Below, in pieces: positions 36,009-48,771 of a stretch of 64,000 bases of DNA. The first letter of the stretch is position 1. The number at the start of each line of letters is the position of its first letter. The notes below the pieces were generated by a model. The model worked only from the letters and a program-made list of their open reading frames with translations, made no database searches and had not been told where the DNA came from. Source of the stretch: Malaya genurostris (lineage: Eukaryota > Arthropoda > Insecta > Diptera > Culicidae); contig NC_080571.1 in the NCBI RefSeq assembly GCF_030247185.1, positions 106,537,128 through 106,601,127 of the forward strand, written 5' to 3'. The position numbers were made by a program, and so were the translations under genes.

Positions 36009-36153
36009 CAGGACACGTAGTACAGCCATCCGGCAACCCAGAAAAGCCACACATTGACGGCGGTGAAGTGCTGCCAATCCCGACCGTACAGGAACAGCAA
36101 CCGTTGTGCGTGAAATGGTGCCCAGCAGATGAAAAAAGTTATCACAACGGCAG
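36009..36153 (-). CDS. Pyrokinin/PBAN-type receptor, exon with TM6-TM7
   Basis: This exon restores the alanine codon left open by the loop-3 exon (G + CT) and encodes AVVITFFICWAPFHAQRLLF (TM6, with the CWxPFH motif), the third extracellular loop YGRDWQHFTAVNVW, and TM7 up to LFWVAGWLYYVSC. It stops at a GTAAGT donor with two bases of the cysteine codon, just before the NPxxY motif expected in the next exon. The 145 nt fit phases 2 in, 2 out. It sits 20.8 kb from the preceding exon, so phase and family order, not proximity, tie them together. I did not find the following exon at 1-36008. Confidence 0.85.
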
Positions 36154-37036
36154 CTATATTTGGGTAGCCAGTGACGATTGGTGCGATTGGACCCGGCGAA
36201 GCAATAAAGAGAGATGGAGAGACAAAAAGAATAATAAAATTAACCATAAATAATTTGATGGTATCACTTTTTCTGTTGGGCCTACGGGATAGCGATGCAA
36301 TAAAGAATCAATTATGAGACCAGCGTAAATTATTTTGGTGATAAGTAGAGAAGCTTAATTTCAGATACTCGTTACATTAACTGGTCTTTGAAAATGCTGT
36401 CCAGGGTATTACGAATATTTCGTTCTTCTCAACAATTGGGTGTTTAGACAATAAGATTCTTAGCGTCTTAGCAACGCGATGCCCAAAGCTGCAACATTCT
36501 GCATCCTTCGAAGCCATTCAAAGCACGTATGATTTTTTTTTCTTTAAGAGGATTAAAAACAACCGGCACCGTTTGGACGATGGCATAATCAAAGAAGCTA
36601 TATTAACTCGAGAAAGTCACAACCCCAAGGCTAAGAATGATAGCAGGGCCATTTTGAATCCATTTTAATTGCCTTTTCTGGTTGACGTTGCGGTTTATAA
36701 GCAATTTCATTATTCGGGAACCAAATATCCATTAATCTTCAAACGAATCATTGTTTGAGAGCAATTAAATATTTGAACAAGTAAATTACCAGTCATAGCA
36801 TTATATTTTTTGGCAGTATATTATCTTTAAGATGTCGATTTATGAGTGTTGAACTGTTGTGCATAGGCGTATCGAAGACGAAATAAAATAAATTATCGAA
36901 TGGTTAAGTGCATTTAACACAAACCATCGAGCAGTGCACAGTGGGTATTGTCAGAAAAAGAACCGAATTGACGTGAGTTCGAATGTAACCGATACAATTA
37001 TTTTGCACTGCCGAATACCGATATTCCTGTTAAATA

Positions 37037-37960
37037 ACACATGAACTGAGAAATCCAGGGCCTAACAAAGAGAACACAATTTTTTTGGTTCAAAATTATC
37101 TTATCCATCAAGAACAACGCAATCATTCCATCGCCGCCTCAAAATAGGCCTCAGTTTCAGCGATAACTTCTTCATTCGTACGAAATTTCTTACCGGCGAA
37201 CATTTTCTCAGGTCTGCGAACAGCCAGTAGTAGCTGAGAGCTAAATCTGGCGAATACGGTGGATGTGATAGAAATTCGAAGTTCAATTCATTTAATTTTG
37301 CTATTGCTTTTATTGACTTGTGACATGTTGCGTTGTCTTGGTGAAACAAAATCGCTCCAATAACGCTATATAATATTCTCAGTTAATGATATTTTCTTTC
37401 TCAAGATTGTCGATAAATTTTACACCACGCATATTCAAAAATACTGAGGCCATAACCTTTCCAGTCGATTGTTGTGCTTTGGGCGAGGTTCACTGCCTAC
37501 TCAGATAACGATCGTTTTGATTCCGGAGTAAAGTTATGAATCCATGTTTCATCCATTGTCACATATCAAGCAAAAAATCCGGTTTGTTACGTTTAAACAT
37601 GGCCAAACACAGCTTAGAATCATCAACACGTTAACGTTTTTGGTCAACAGTGACCAAACGCGGCACCCACTTTGAATAGAGCTTTCTCATAGTCAAATGC
37701 TCATGCAATATAAAGCCAACGCGCTCTCTTGATATTTTCACGATGTCAGCTAACTCACGCAACTTCACTTTTCGATCATTCAAAACGATTTTGCGGATAT
37801 TTTTTATGTTTTCTGGCGTTACCATTGCATTTGGACGTCCTCTGCGTTCTGCATCATCGGTGTCTCTATGACCACGTTCGAAGTCATCAATGGAATCTCC
37901 ATACTGCAATAAAACTAGCGCCATCTATGTGTTAGGCCCGGGACTTTTCAGCCCATATGT
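37037..37960 (-). mobile_element. Mariner transposon, 0.92 kb, internally deleted
   Basis: Ends ACACATGAACTGAGAAATCC and the inverse of CCGGGACTTTTCAGCCCATA, with TA at 37035-37036 and 37961-37962. The N-terminal part encodes YGDSIDDFERGHRDTDDAER, RRGRPNAMVTPENIKNIRK and VKLRELADIVKISRERVGFI (HTH and linker). The C-terminal part encodes KLNELNFEFLSHPPYSPDLA then YYWLFADLRK. The central catalytic region is missing and frames are broken. It belongs to the same family as 33718-34758. Confidence 0.88.
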
Positions 37961-38079
37961 TAGAGGATTTATTGTGTAAATTGTTCTAGTTTCCAGCTCT
38001 TCGCTAATGTACGAATTTCGGAGTGGGTCAGGTAGTACAGGTAAAAATATGGGATTTTTTGAAAGGATATTAATTGTAA

Positions 38080-38860
38080 GTAATAGGTACTTTTTTCAAA
38101 GAAGTTGCCTTCGAAATTTCGTTATAGTTTCATCTTTCCTCACGAATGCCACATCGGAAAAACTGTTCATCTTTTGAAGTGATCCAGCCTTGGAGGGATT
38201 TTTCCACATATTCAAAACTAGAGAAGTGTTTTTCAGAAAGTGCGTGAGACAATGATGAAAACAAATGATAGCCGAAAGGGGCCAATTCCGCGGAGTATGG
38301 CATGTAGAATAAAAGTTTCCATCAGAGTTCGGAAATGATGTTTTGTACAACCTCCGCAGGTTGGACGCGCAACAAAACGACATTCTCATTTCTTGTTGAG
38401 CATTCTAGTCGTTTTTTGAGAAATTCCTGATTTAATTGAATCATTTGCTGTCAGTAGCGATTAGTATTTACAGTTCACTCTGATCTGAGAAGTTCGTAAT
38501 ACAAAACACCTTAATGATCCCATCAAATGCACAGCGTAGTTTTCTTTCCGAATTGATTATGTTGATGTCGATTATTGGCCAGGCTCATCTTCTACCACGA
38601 AAAAGCCTTTGGTTTCGGTGCAGAAAGCCTTTGGTTTCATGCCGACAAAGCGTAATTTCGCTCACCATTTTTCGCGTTTCCAGCTGTGTAGCATTAAGCA
38701 TATTCAGAACCCGTTTTCCCACCTCATGAATTTTTCCCATTACGTGTAGGTAGTCAGAAATGGCTTGGTGACTAACGTTTAACTTCTCCACCATTTATTT
38801 ATAAGTTTATTCGTTCAACAATACTAGCAAATCGACATTTTCAAATATTTGAAACATGAT
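38080..38860 (-). pseudogene. Second mariner lineage, heavily decayed
   Basis: The minus strand near 38590-38790 reads EKLNVSHQAISDYLHVMGKI then NATQLETRKMVSEITLCRHE (HTH2 and linker). A 3' part near 38100-38390 keeps scattered matches to a mariner C-terminus. It is related to the relic at 12049-12540 rather than to the neighbouring mariners. Ends not resolved. Confidence 0.65.
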
Positions 38861-40599
38861 GTTTCGACAGTGAACTAATGTCTGTATGAAGAGACATCTC
38901 TTGAATGAATCCCGCATTATTAACTAGCACTTGGTAGGTCATCTAAAAGTTTCGTAGGAGAAAGCGGGGACAGGTTAAAAGCGGGGACAGAGAGAAAGCG
39001 GGGTTTTCTTGATATCTCTTCTGGTTTATGGAGCCAGTTACCGAAAAAATTTGGAATTTCGTTTTGAAACACCCCCGAACTTCACCATGCGTTTAGAAGT
39101 ATTATATTTATGTTTCGGTACGTCATTATTTTCGTTCGACATTTTCAGTCGCAAGTGAGGTGTCTCAATCCATATTGAAACAAAAATTTGGGGTCTTTCA
39201 TATTGCTCTCTTTTACTCTTCAATAACGTGTTGTGTTTTTCTTTCTGAGCATTATTGTGTTTGATACGAGAAAGAAAAATGTTTCTCGAGACAATGCGGG
39301 GTATTGCACAAAGCTTAGCGACATGTAACCTTACTTAGCCCGAGTGAGTGCAAACTCTGGTAAATCGTTATGAAACAATTTCGATGCCCAAAAAAGAAAT
39401 TAATTTGCTTTATATTCAATTAATATTTTAATCAAGGATGGCTTTTATCGTATCAAAGAACGTTCGCTGGAAACTCTTCAACGATTGAATCAGTGCCATC
39501 AAAGAGAGTTGAAAATCATCGCAACAACAAAAACCCGGCATGGCTCATTTAACATAGAATCGACACCAGTGCGAGAGCGAATTTCTCTCGATGATATTTC
39601 TGAGAATCAAAGGTTGACACGCCGCTGTGGGGATCTTCTCTGAAGCAACAAACGGTCGCTTATTCTCGTTTCTCGATCCGATTCTATACAGGCAGTGGAT
39701 AATTGCGATAGAATCATTTTACTATTGCCGCTTATTCTAACTATGTGCATATAATCTTTGTATAAGTTGTGTCTATGAAAATGTATGTGAATGCTCCACA
39801 CAAGGGTTTTGAAATATTGCAACCTAGTATAAGAATCATCAAGTCGAATCATCGATTCGATTTTCTGCGATAATTGTCAACTTGCGATTCTCTCTTGGTA
39901 AATTCCACACAGCGGCGATCATTATCAGACTGCAATTTTTTTTAAGGGCCGAGAAATACTCAGAGTATGAAGTGGAGCGAAGGAATGTAGAAAAATTCTC
40001 TCGCGGTTCATGCATTGAGAGACTCGAGTTCTTGTAGCATTTTCTACCGGATTGAAAATGTTGTATACAATATAGAAGCTTCTGTGAAATTTTCGGCAAT
40101 CACCAACACTGATTTTAATTATTATTAGAGAAAATGATATGGAAAAGTCAATTTTCTAATCGAATCAAAATTGAATGCTGAAGAATACACAGTTTGTTCA
40201 AACTATTCGAATATAGCGAAAAAAATTAGTATCTCCGTGAATAGTAAACGGATTCTTACAATATACGACGTACCCCTCTCTGAGTACGTGACTGTAGGTA
40301 ACATTATAAATATTAAAACCGTTGAATCTTGTTGAATTGAAATGTTCCAATTTACTGAATGCTCGCATATCAAGAAAAAAATTAATGATTCCTTCATGGA
40401 TAGAATAGAACAATTAATTCACTAGAAAATATTTATGCTAATTTTCCTTTTAAAAGGGGATACAAGTTTTCGTTTCAATAAGATATGTCATCATGTTATT
40501 TTTAATCAGAGTATTCCATGTCAATGTAGGATCATTTCTAATCATTTCATAATTTTGACATTTCCAGTTGATTTTGCAACTAAGTGACTCTTCAATATG
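38861..40599. other. Intronic sequence, no supported gene
   Basis: Contains short AAAGCGGGGACAG repeats at about 38955-39003. The frames at 39607-40413 lack domains. Confidence 0.5.
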
Positions 40600-42030
40600 T
40601 TAAAATTGCGATGCCAAAACTCTTGTAACGCTTTTTAGCACCTCTAACTACTTTTTGTAAACACATATAACGTATCCTAACACAAAAAACTTACAAAAGA
40701 GTAAAGGATGTAATGCCTCGAAACGCTAGTACCTTTTAAAAATGTAATACATGTAATGTATCGTAATATCTAGAACTTACAAAAACAGTTACGCATGTAA
40801 GAATTTGTAAAGTCTGTAATTTACGAAAGAATAACGCATGCAATGCTTTGTAACGCTTAAAACTTATTTAAAGTAACGAATGTAACGCTTCGTAACGCAT
40901 GTAACACTTCGTAACGCCACAGAAGAGCTACGCACGTAACGTTTACTACTCACAAGAAACTAACGCAACTAACATTTCTTAACGCCTTCAACTTACAAAA
41001 AGTAACGCTTCATAACGCCCGTTATACACTAAAGTTAACGATTCGTAACGCCTAAAACTTTCAAAAAAGTAACGGATGTAATACAAACGTTACTTACAAA
41101 CGAGTAACACATGTAACGTTTACAACAAATGAGTAACGCTTGTAACGCTTTTTAACGTCATAACTCACATAACAGTAATGCACTTAACACTTCGTAACGA
41201 CAATAACTTACGAAAAGTGACGCATGCAACATTTCGTAACGCTTATGATTCACGAAAAAGTAACGCATGTAACGTATATGACACTTAGTTACACCTATCA
41301 CTCACGAAAATATAACGCATGTAACGCTTCGTAACGCCTATAACTTACAAAAAAGTAACTTCAGTAACACCTCATAACGCATATGACTGACAATAAAATA
41401 ACACATGTAACGCCTACAACTTACTTAAAAGTAACACATGTAACACTTCGTTACGCCTATAACTTACAAAAAGTAACGCATGTAACGCATCGTTACGCTT
41501 ATAATTTACAAAAAATTAACTCCTGTAACGCTTCGTAACACCTACGATTCATAAAACCATAACGCTTCGTAACGCCTATAATTTATAAAAAAGGAACGCA
41601 TGTAACGCTTCATAACACCTATAACTTATAAGAAAAGTAACGCATGTAACACTTCGTAATGCCTATGACTCACGTAAAAGTTACACATGCAACGCTTCGT
41701 AACGCCTATTGCTTACAAAATAGTAACGCATGTAATGCTTCGTAACGCTTATGATTCTCAAAAAATTAACCCATGTAACGCTTACAAAAATGTTACGCAT
41801 ATAACGCTTCGCAATACCTATAACTTACACAAGAACAACGTATATAACACTTTCTAACACCTATAACTTCCTTAAAAGTAATGCACCGTAACTCGTTTAC
41901 CGCAAGAATCTAACCCTTATAACGGTTTTTAACATTCATAATTTCCACAAAATAACTCATATGATTTGTATACCTCAATTTAAGAAAATTATCGTATGCA
42001 ACGCTTTCTAGCTTCTTCAAAATAGCGTAA
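40600..42030. repeat. Degenerate tandem array of GTAACGC-rich units
   Basis: About 30 imperfect units of roughly 43 bp, built on GTAACGCATGTAACGCTTCG then TAACGCCTATAACTTACAAA. The word TAACGC(T/A) occurs several times per unit, so the unit is itself made of shorter repeats. The array is cut by the ORF1-only retroposon, and a stub (CGTAACGCTTCGTT) reappears at about 43107. Confidence 0.85.
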
Positions 42031-42032
42031 CT

Positions 42033-43106
42033 CAGTTCGGTTTCACATCTCATCTAAGTCAGTCGATAAAACAAAACCGCTTACGTTCGGGACAGAAGAA
42101 TCCAAGTACAGTATTGTGTAGTGAACAATAGAACGACCTCGAAATGAGGTTGACTTCAGGCAGTGCAAAATTCGACTTTCAATACGAGAACTTGAAGGAG
42201 CAAATGCATCTTGACATTAAACGTGTGCATTTACTTCAATGCAATAAGACAAATAATGTTATTTACATCCAGTTTTATAAAGAGTTGGATGCAGTTCAAT
42301 TCTCAAAAGACAATAACAATGTGCACTATGTGGAGCACGAGAACATTAACTACAACATTCCAGTATATATGGAAGATAGTGCTATAGAAGTGCGTGTGCA
42401 TTATCTTCCCTCAAGCGTCTCCGATTCTTATATTCGCAAAACTATGTCCCAATACGGAGAGATTCTCTCTATCGAAAAATAAAAGTGCAAGAATTTTTTC
42501 CCCGGTATTCTAAATGGCGTACGTTTGTTACGCATGCGCTTGAGGAGGCCTATACTTTCTTATGTGATTTTCGATCAAGATACAAGAATCCCGTGCAAAT
42601 CACTTGTTACCTATGACAATCAGATGGCCACATGTCAATATTGCCAAAAAGCTGTTCACTACGGTAAGCCATGTGATAAACTGGACAAGGAGACAACTAC
42701 ACCAAAGGACAACGGTGCTTCCTTCACACTAACCCCAAGCAATCCCAGTACACCTGTGACAGTCACCAACAACAATGAAGCATCCCCTTCAACGAATTCA
42801 TATCATCCCCTATAGAACAAAGTACACCAGCTGCAGTTAACAACTTACCCTCCAACCAACCAGCAATTGCAACCAATGTACAAAAAAGTGCATCTACAGC
42901 AACTAACAACGAAAAGAAGACGGAAATCGACAACAATACCATCGATTCGGTAATGGATGACGAGACAAACCACGAACGAAGTGCCTCTCAATCCTCGCAG
43001 GAGGGAAATGGAAGCTCCTCTTCCCCTAGAAAAAGGCTCAATCGACCACGTAAAGCTTGTACGCGAATAGGCCTGAATAAAAATATCTTTTAAATAGAAA
43101 AAATAT
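42033..43106 (+). mobile_element. ORF1-only retroposon, near full length
   Basis: The 5' end has TCAGTT (A 42034 = +1) with AGTCG at +28 (42061-42065). It then has a 5' UTR, one ORF1-like gene, and directly a short A/T-rich 3' end (CTGAATAAAAATATC). There is no endonuclease or RT. It is inserted in the GTAACGC array, with a likely short CGTAAC duplication. Relatives: 11715-12062 and 48660-50620. Confidence 0.75.
42144..43091 (+). pseudogene. ORF1-like protein (RRM-like plus CCHC knuckle), broken
   Basis: The frame starting near 42144 holds an RRM-like segment (AIEVRVHYLPSSVSDSYIRK then TMSQYGEILSIEK). A stop at 42480-42482 follows, then the frame resumes (FFPGILNGVRLLRMRLRRP) to the knuckle CQYCQKAVHYGKPC (C-x2-C-x4-H-x4-C) near 42637. 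Threonine-rich and asparagine-rich sequence follows, with another stop at 42813-42815. A shifted frame gives the terminal motif RPRKACTRIGLNKN, stop near 43091. It looks like an RNA-binding ORF1 protein of a LINE. The N-terminus differs from the copy at 50520, so the start is uncertain. Confidence 0.7.
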
Positions 43107-43114
43107 AACGTAAC

Positions 43115-45221
43115 GCTTCGTTCTGTTTCTGAATTCGGGAGGGCAAGGGCCCCTGCTCTGGGTACGTGACTGACTACAACTCTATGTAACACTAGCGGTT
43201 TCCGGGGTTCCGATCATAAGTCGGGTGTTCTTCAAGTATTCTTAAAATCTTTCTATAGAGAAAGAAAAATCTGCTGATCACATGCCAACCCTGCTAAAGA
43301 AAACTATTGGAATGTTCTCATGTCATCAGAAATAAAACTCAGAATTTCCGAGTCTTCAATTGAATTGGGAACAAAACAGTAATGCGATTGATTTTTTCTC
43401 TTCTTCTTGGCTTTTTCCGCTTCTTGAAAGTTCTCAGCCTATTTCGTTGGTTCTCTTGGAGGCTCCCTGCCTTCCAACCATTTCTCATTCGGAAGTTACG
43501 GCTGAAAGTTTCCACAATTTTTGGTCCAAGTTTTGGCTCAAAGCGCAAGGTTGATGGAAACTGAATGCACCGGCACTTGTGTTTCCCAGATTTACATTAT
43601 GAAATGTAAACAGTAATGCACAGTATTCGTCAGCTGAAAAACAACACCATCAGAAAACAACAAAGACGCTACAACATCGAGCTAAGACATAATGGGACAC
43701 CCTAGGGGGGGTTGGCGCAAGGCACTTTGCCTCCCAAAAGATTTATTGGACAGGCCCATGGCCCCCCAATATTTAGGCAACAGGAAAAAAATTAGAAAAT
43801 TAGCCCGAAATTTCTTATGATATAACGCTTTTATCTGTTATCCCCGTAGTTCGTATTTCTTAACTATGTTACTAAAATTTTTAAACTAATTTACTACAAT
43901 GTGAAATGTGCTATACTTTACCACTTTCGAATATTGGTTATTACTGGAGTAGTAGGGAAAATGTTTGTGATGCTTACTTGGCTGCTGTTTATTTGCTCTA
44001 ACCTCTCCGTTTCTTTTATAAAAATGCTTTATATATTGCAAGTGAACATCCTGCCTCCAGGACATGATCAAATTCAATTACGCATCACTGATGTAAAGTT
44101 TACGTCGTTAGCGATACTGTGGGGTATGGATACGAAATGTTTCATACTTGACGGTTACGTCAGTGTCATTACGAAAATCCACCAACATTCGATGCGATAA
44201 TCCTAGACCACGAACGAGAGCAAGCAGCAATTGACATCGACTTCTTTCAGTCACAAGCTGCTGTGGAGGTAAGACGTGACCACAATAGGCCTGACGTGCG
44301 GAGTGTTTCCACATAACTCTATCGGCAAATTTCCGCGGATACGCCAGCACCCTACTCCAATGAATTGTTAATGTTTTCTCCAGAACGAATCTGAAAATAA
44401 AACTAGAAAAAACGATTACGGCATTTCCAGATTTCACCGTAGATTATCTGCCAATGACCAGACCTAATAAAGTACAGTCAAAGCCATTAACTTCCGTCTT
44501 TCTTTTGTGTTATTTAATGGGCGCGAAGTCTTTTTGTTTCTTATGATATGGGCGGGAAATATAATTATATCGAATAAAGAAGCACATTACGAGACGCTGT
44601 CGGAGCCTGACACGTTGCTAAAATGGTACTTTGATAAGATGAAGATTACTGTTGCTGGGGTAATCTTTGGTTAGCCGAGCTTTGCTGTGAGGGGTGGGTT
44701 TTAGCAAAATTGAATGGTTCCCACTTAATGCTTTGTCAACTTCTTTTTTCAAACAATCAGTCAAATTTGTGTTCTGTAAGCAATCCTACTCTCTAAACTT
44801 ATGTTTGCAACGGGAACCGAACTATAATTTGATGTAATATTTATCACAAGCGATTGTTATTTTCATAAACGAAATTCAAATTCACCAAACGGTACGGGTT
44901 TCAGTTTTTCTGTTCCTATCCCCGCTCATAAGCCGGAATATTATGTGATTCAACAGGCAAATAACTGAAGGATACAATCGTATTTAAAACATTCAGCGGT
45001 CATTGATTTGCACAGAAAAATTTAGTGATCGAGCAAGAGTCAAATTTAAATGATACACGGAAAAGCCTTCGATCGCAAAACAGCTAAAACATTAATTGCT
45101 TTTTCTGAATTTGATGAGTAAAACTTGGAACAAATAATGGATAGTTGTTTTTTTTAACTGTAATTTTTAATTCATTATGCAGGCAGCTCGAGCAATGACA
45201 TACATCTCAAATTTAATTATA
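43115..45221. other. Intronic sequence, no supported gene
   Basis: Frames up to 109 residues start at non-ATG codons and show no domain. A C-run (CCTAGGGGGGGTTGG) lies near 43703. Confidence 0.5.
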
Positions 45222-45457
45222 CACTGAAGTCTTTTTTTATGCGAATTTACGTACCGCATAAAAAACCGCATAAAAAAAACCGCATAACTCTGAAAATTCG
45301 CATAAAAAAAACCGCATAACTCTGAAACTTCGCATAAAAAAACCGCATAACTCTGAAACTTCGCATAAAAAAAACCGCATAACTCTGAAAATTCGCATAA
45401 AAAAGTCGCGTAAAAAAAACCGCATAAAAAAAGATCGCATAAAAAAAGACCTCAGTG
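45222..45457. mobile_element. MITE made of repeated CGCATAA motifs
   Basis: Terminal inverted repeats of about 20 bp: CACTGAAGTCTTTTTTTATG at the left and the inverse of CATAAAAAAAGACCTCAGTG at the right, flanked by TA at 45220-45221 and 45458-45459. The interior is tandem CCGCATAACTCTGAAAATTC/GCATAAAAAA units of about 32-35 bp that copy the inner end of the terminal repeat. Non-coding. Confidence 0.82.
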
Positions 45458-45459
45458 TA

Positions 45460-47157
45460 TTGCTATAAACTGCTCGAAAACACACTACTCGCTGATATTA
45501 ATACATTCATATTACTGTAACATCAATTCAGCACAATAACAGATATGAATGATGCTTAATTCAAAAATGAATGTTTCTGGTTAAATGAAGCGGATTTTTG
45601 TTCTGTGTTTTGCTGTCTTCGTTTTTAGCCAACTGATAACATTCGAAACAGCGACTTTGTTTATCTGAATTGATTTGTAAAATCAACGACGGATATGTTA
45701 ATAAAAATAAGGGAGAGTGTTCGGTTACTGGCACCCTTTTCTTTTTAGCTCATAACTTCTAACTTAGTGTAAATTATGCGGACATCTATAAATCAATGGA
45801 AAGCTAAAGTCCCTGGCTAACAACTGATTAGCAAACTAAGTTGATTCATTTGATTTAAAAAAACAATTATTATCAATTTAGTGAACCGATAAATTTTGGC
45901 CATTTTAAAAAAGATGTTCGGTTACCTGCATCCCGAGAAATTTTGCTAAAAATGGAAAAATATAAGTAAAGACTGCAGCTATTCAAAGAAAAAAACAGAA
46001 TTTATTCTTTTTGGAAGCGTTTTTGACAAAAGTCTTCATTGTCTGATTGTGGCTTCGCCTTGGCTCTCTTGATCAAATATTTGGATGGTGGCGCCTTTGG
46101 TATTAATTTGGCCGGTCTTCAACGTTTTTTCTTAGCCGGAGCATCTGCTGTATGAGCAGCTAGATGTTTGTCTCGACAGGAGCCTGCATATCACTGACAA
46201 TTTTTCACGATTTGTCGAAAAAAATGGAGTGCCGGTGACTAAAATTGGTAGACATTTTGAAAATGACAAAAAAATCGTTTGTTGCGAAAATTTTGATAGC
46301 ATCCGGTATTAAAATCTATTTCACCTCATAAATATTCAATCCACTCACCTTTCCGATTGATGCTCCGCAATTCATGATACTCTAAAAAAAGTCAGAAAAA
46401 ACTTTTGTGCAAGGATGGCACATTTAAATCTATATTAACTTGATAGTTTACAAATTGACCAGGTGATGATAGTTTATACCAGAGAAAGTATTTGATTTTA
46501 TTCAAGTTTGAAAAAAAATCTTGACGGAATCTTCTAGTGATGTTGTCGAAAAAAAGTAATATGAAAAATTACGTCTAGGTTTTTTAAAGTGATGACGAAA
46601 CGAGGTGCACATTTTTATAAAATTTGCTGATTAATTCCTCTAGTTGGCAAACCTTGTTAGTTAGTGGATATATAAATCTACTTTTCGACTACAAGTCCCC
46701 GGTTTCCGTCTCCGAACGCACCGGTAATAATGAAGCTCCAAAACTGGAGCTAACTTCGAAGGGTCAGCCACGGTTAAACCGATTTTCACATATCGTGATT
46801 CAAATTAATGCTCTCACTGTCTTAAAAGATACTGTGCATTTTATCCAGATTCGAATGAGTATCAAAACCTTCAAATCATCATTCAAATTGTCGCTGCAAA
46901 ACCGGTACGCATCGGTACGTGCTAGTACGGAAGAAGAAAACACACCAAAACACCTAGCACACACGAAAAGAAATGGACCATGTTTAAAATAACAAAACAG
47001 TTAGTAGAACTTTTAATAAGATTTATGTTCATTTCAAGCTAGAATATGATTGCTTTGAACCGATTTCTCCCTTAAATGTAAAGAAAGTTCACTGCTTGAT
47101 TTGAATCTAAGCTTTGGTTTAACCAAACGATAAATTTATTTGATCCCGATGATTGTT
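45460..47157. other. Intronic sequence with repeat fragments, no supported gene
   Basis: GTTCGGTTACTGGCACCC (about 45720) and GTGCCGGTGACTAAAATTGG (about 46232) look like decayed ends of a repeat. 46430-46570 resembles 50840-51190. The 122-residue frame at 46624 lies in repeat-like sequence and is not convincing. Confidence 0.45.
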
Positions 47158-47245
47158 TTGTATGTATGTATGTATGTATGTATGTATGTATGTATGTATG
47201 TATGTATGTATGTATGTATGTATGTATGTATGTATGTATGTATGT
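47158..47245. repeat. (TATG)n microsatellite
   Basis: About 21 near-perfect tetranucleotide units immediately left of element X copy 2. Confidence 0.95.
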
Positions 47246-47835
47246 GTGAAGCCACCATCAGTTCAAGGCATTACCAATATATGCGGGTAGACTTACAGTA
47301 GATCCGAATTTGATTATCAGATAGCTTTCATATAATTGCTGTTAAGAAGGCCAAAATGGGTTTTGAGGACCCGGCGCCTTCCAGCAAGAACATCCGGCCA
47401 TATAATAATGAATTTCGCTGTACCAGCTTAAAACCGCCTGATGGTTTGTTTGTTAGAAGGATGCGTCTTACTCATTTCAGACCTTCAGGGAGAAACACAA
47501 AGCTTCCTCCGCGTGACTCAGGTTGGCAATCCACTCCATCATCCAGTCATTCACTTGTAAGATACCCTGTTGCACTCCCTGTCCCTCCCCGTTGTCGATA
47601 TACTTGAGTATAATACAATATGATATAATATAATATAATATAATATAATATAATATAATATAATATAATATAATATAATATAATATAATATAATATAATA
47701 TAATATAATATAATATAATATAATATAATATAATATAATGTAATATAATATAATATAATATAATATAATATAATATAATATAATATAGTATAATATAATA
47801 TAATATAATATAATATAATATAATAAAATACAATA
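47246..47835 (+). mobile_element. Element X, copy 2, with (TATAA)n tail
   Basis: Starts GTGAAGCCACCATCAGTTCA, passes GCGGGTAGACTTACAGTAG and ACCGCCTGATGGTTTGTTTG, and ends in TATAA pentamers at 47613-47835. Head, body and tail match, in inverse orientation, the pieces of X at 25934, 19257 and 15275. There is no intact ORF. The (TATAA)n end is best read as the retroposon tail. Confidence 0.72.
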
Positions 47836-48659
47836 TAATATATCACATCCAAGCTAGTACAAACTTTTTTAAAAAGCTGTGTAAAGCATATAAGTGAAAA
47901 TCCATTAAAAATCCCCGTTGTACACGACTTTGCACGTATGAATATCTGTTGGATATCTGTTCTCTGTGATAAAACATAATATAAAAGAATATAATATAAC
48001 ACAAGATGCTAAAACACAGCAATAATATAATGTAACATAATACAACATAACACAATACTTATATTCATGATATAATATAATATAATACAATATAATATGA
48101 TATAATGCAATGCAGTATAATACCATACAACAAAACAAAATATGATATAATAAGATAAAATCCGTGTTGACTCAATCCTGCTGTATCTTTATTTCAAGAA
48201 AGAAATAGATTCAATTTATCTATGATCTTATTTGTGTACTGATATAACTAAGTTTACTCTTCAAATGAATCGTAACAGTTTTATTTCTAATAAACAAGAG
48301 CATTTTTTCCCGCGAGAATAATCCAAGGAATTTTTTTTATCTCCCGCGGATAAAATTTTGTACAAGTTTTATAAGTAACGTTTGCATACATTTCTTCAAT
48401 TTCCTAGGAGATTTTCAATAATTCAAGCGTATGTATCGATAATTGGGAATATTTTTAAAATTGCATAGCATTACATAATACATTATCTCTGCAAAAAATA
48501 TTTCATGTAGGACCTTCATTTTGACTGATGGAGCACCGAATCGTTGGATGCTAGAAAAATTATTGAATTTAACTAGAGTTCGTTTCATTTAAAACTGTTT
48601 TTTTAAATTGAATTTACTGTGAGATTGTTTGTCAAGAGATTGACAGGAACGCACAAGTA
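47836..48659. other. AT-rich intronic sequence, no supported gene
   Basis: 48000-48160 has further scattered AATATAAT words, probably a decayed continuation of the tail array. Confidence 0.5.
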
Positions 48660-48771
48660 AAATATTTGTTTTTTTAAAGATATTTTTATTCAGGCCTATT
48701 TGCCCACAAGCTTTACGTGGCCGAATTAGCCGATTTTTTAAATAAAGAATTTTTTGAAGTGGATCTCGTTG

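Noticed and set aside
44108..44437. 109-residue minus-strand ORF
   Set aside because: Begins with a non-ATG codon; no family recognised and no splice context.
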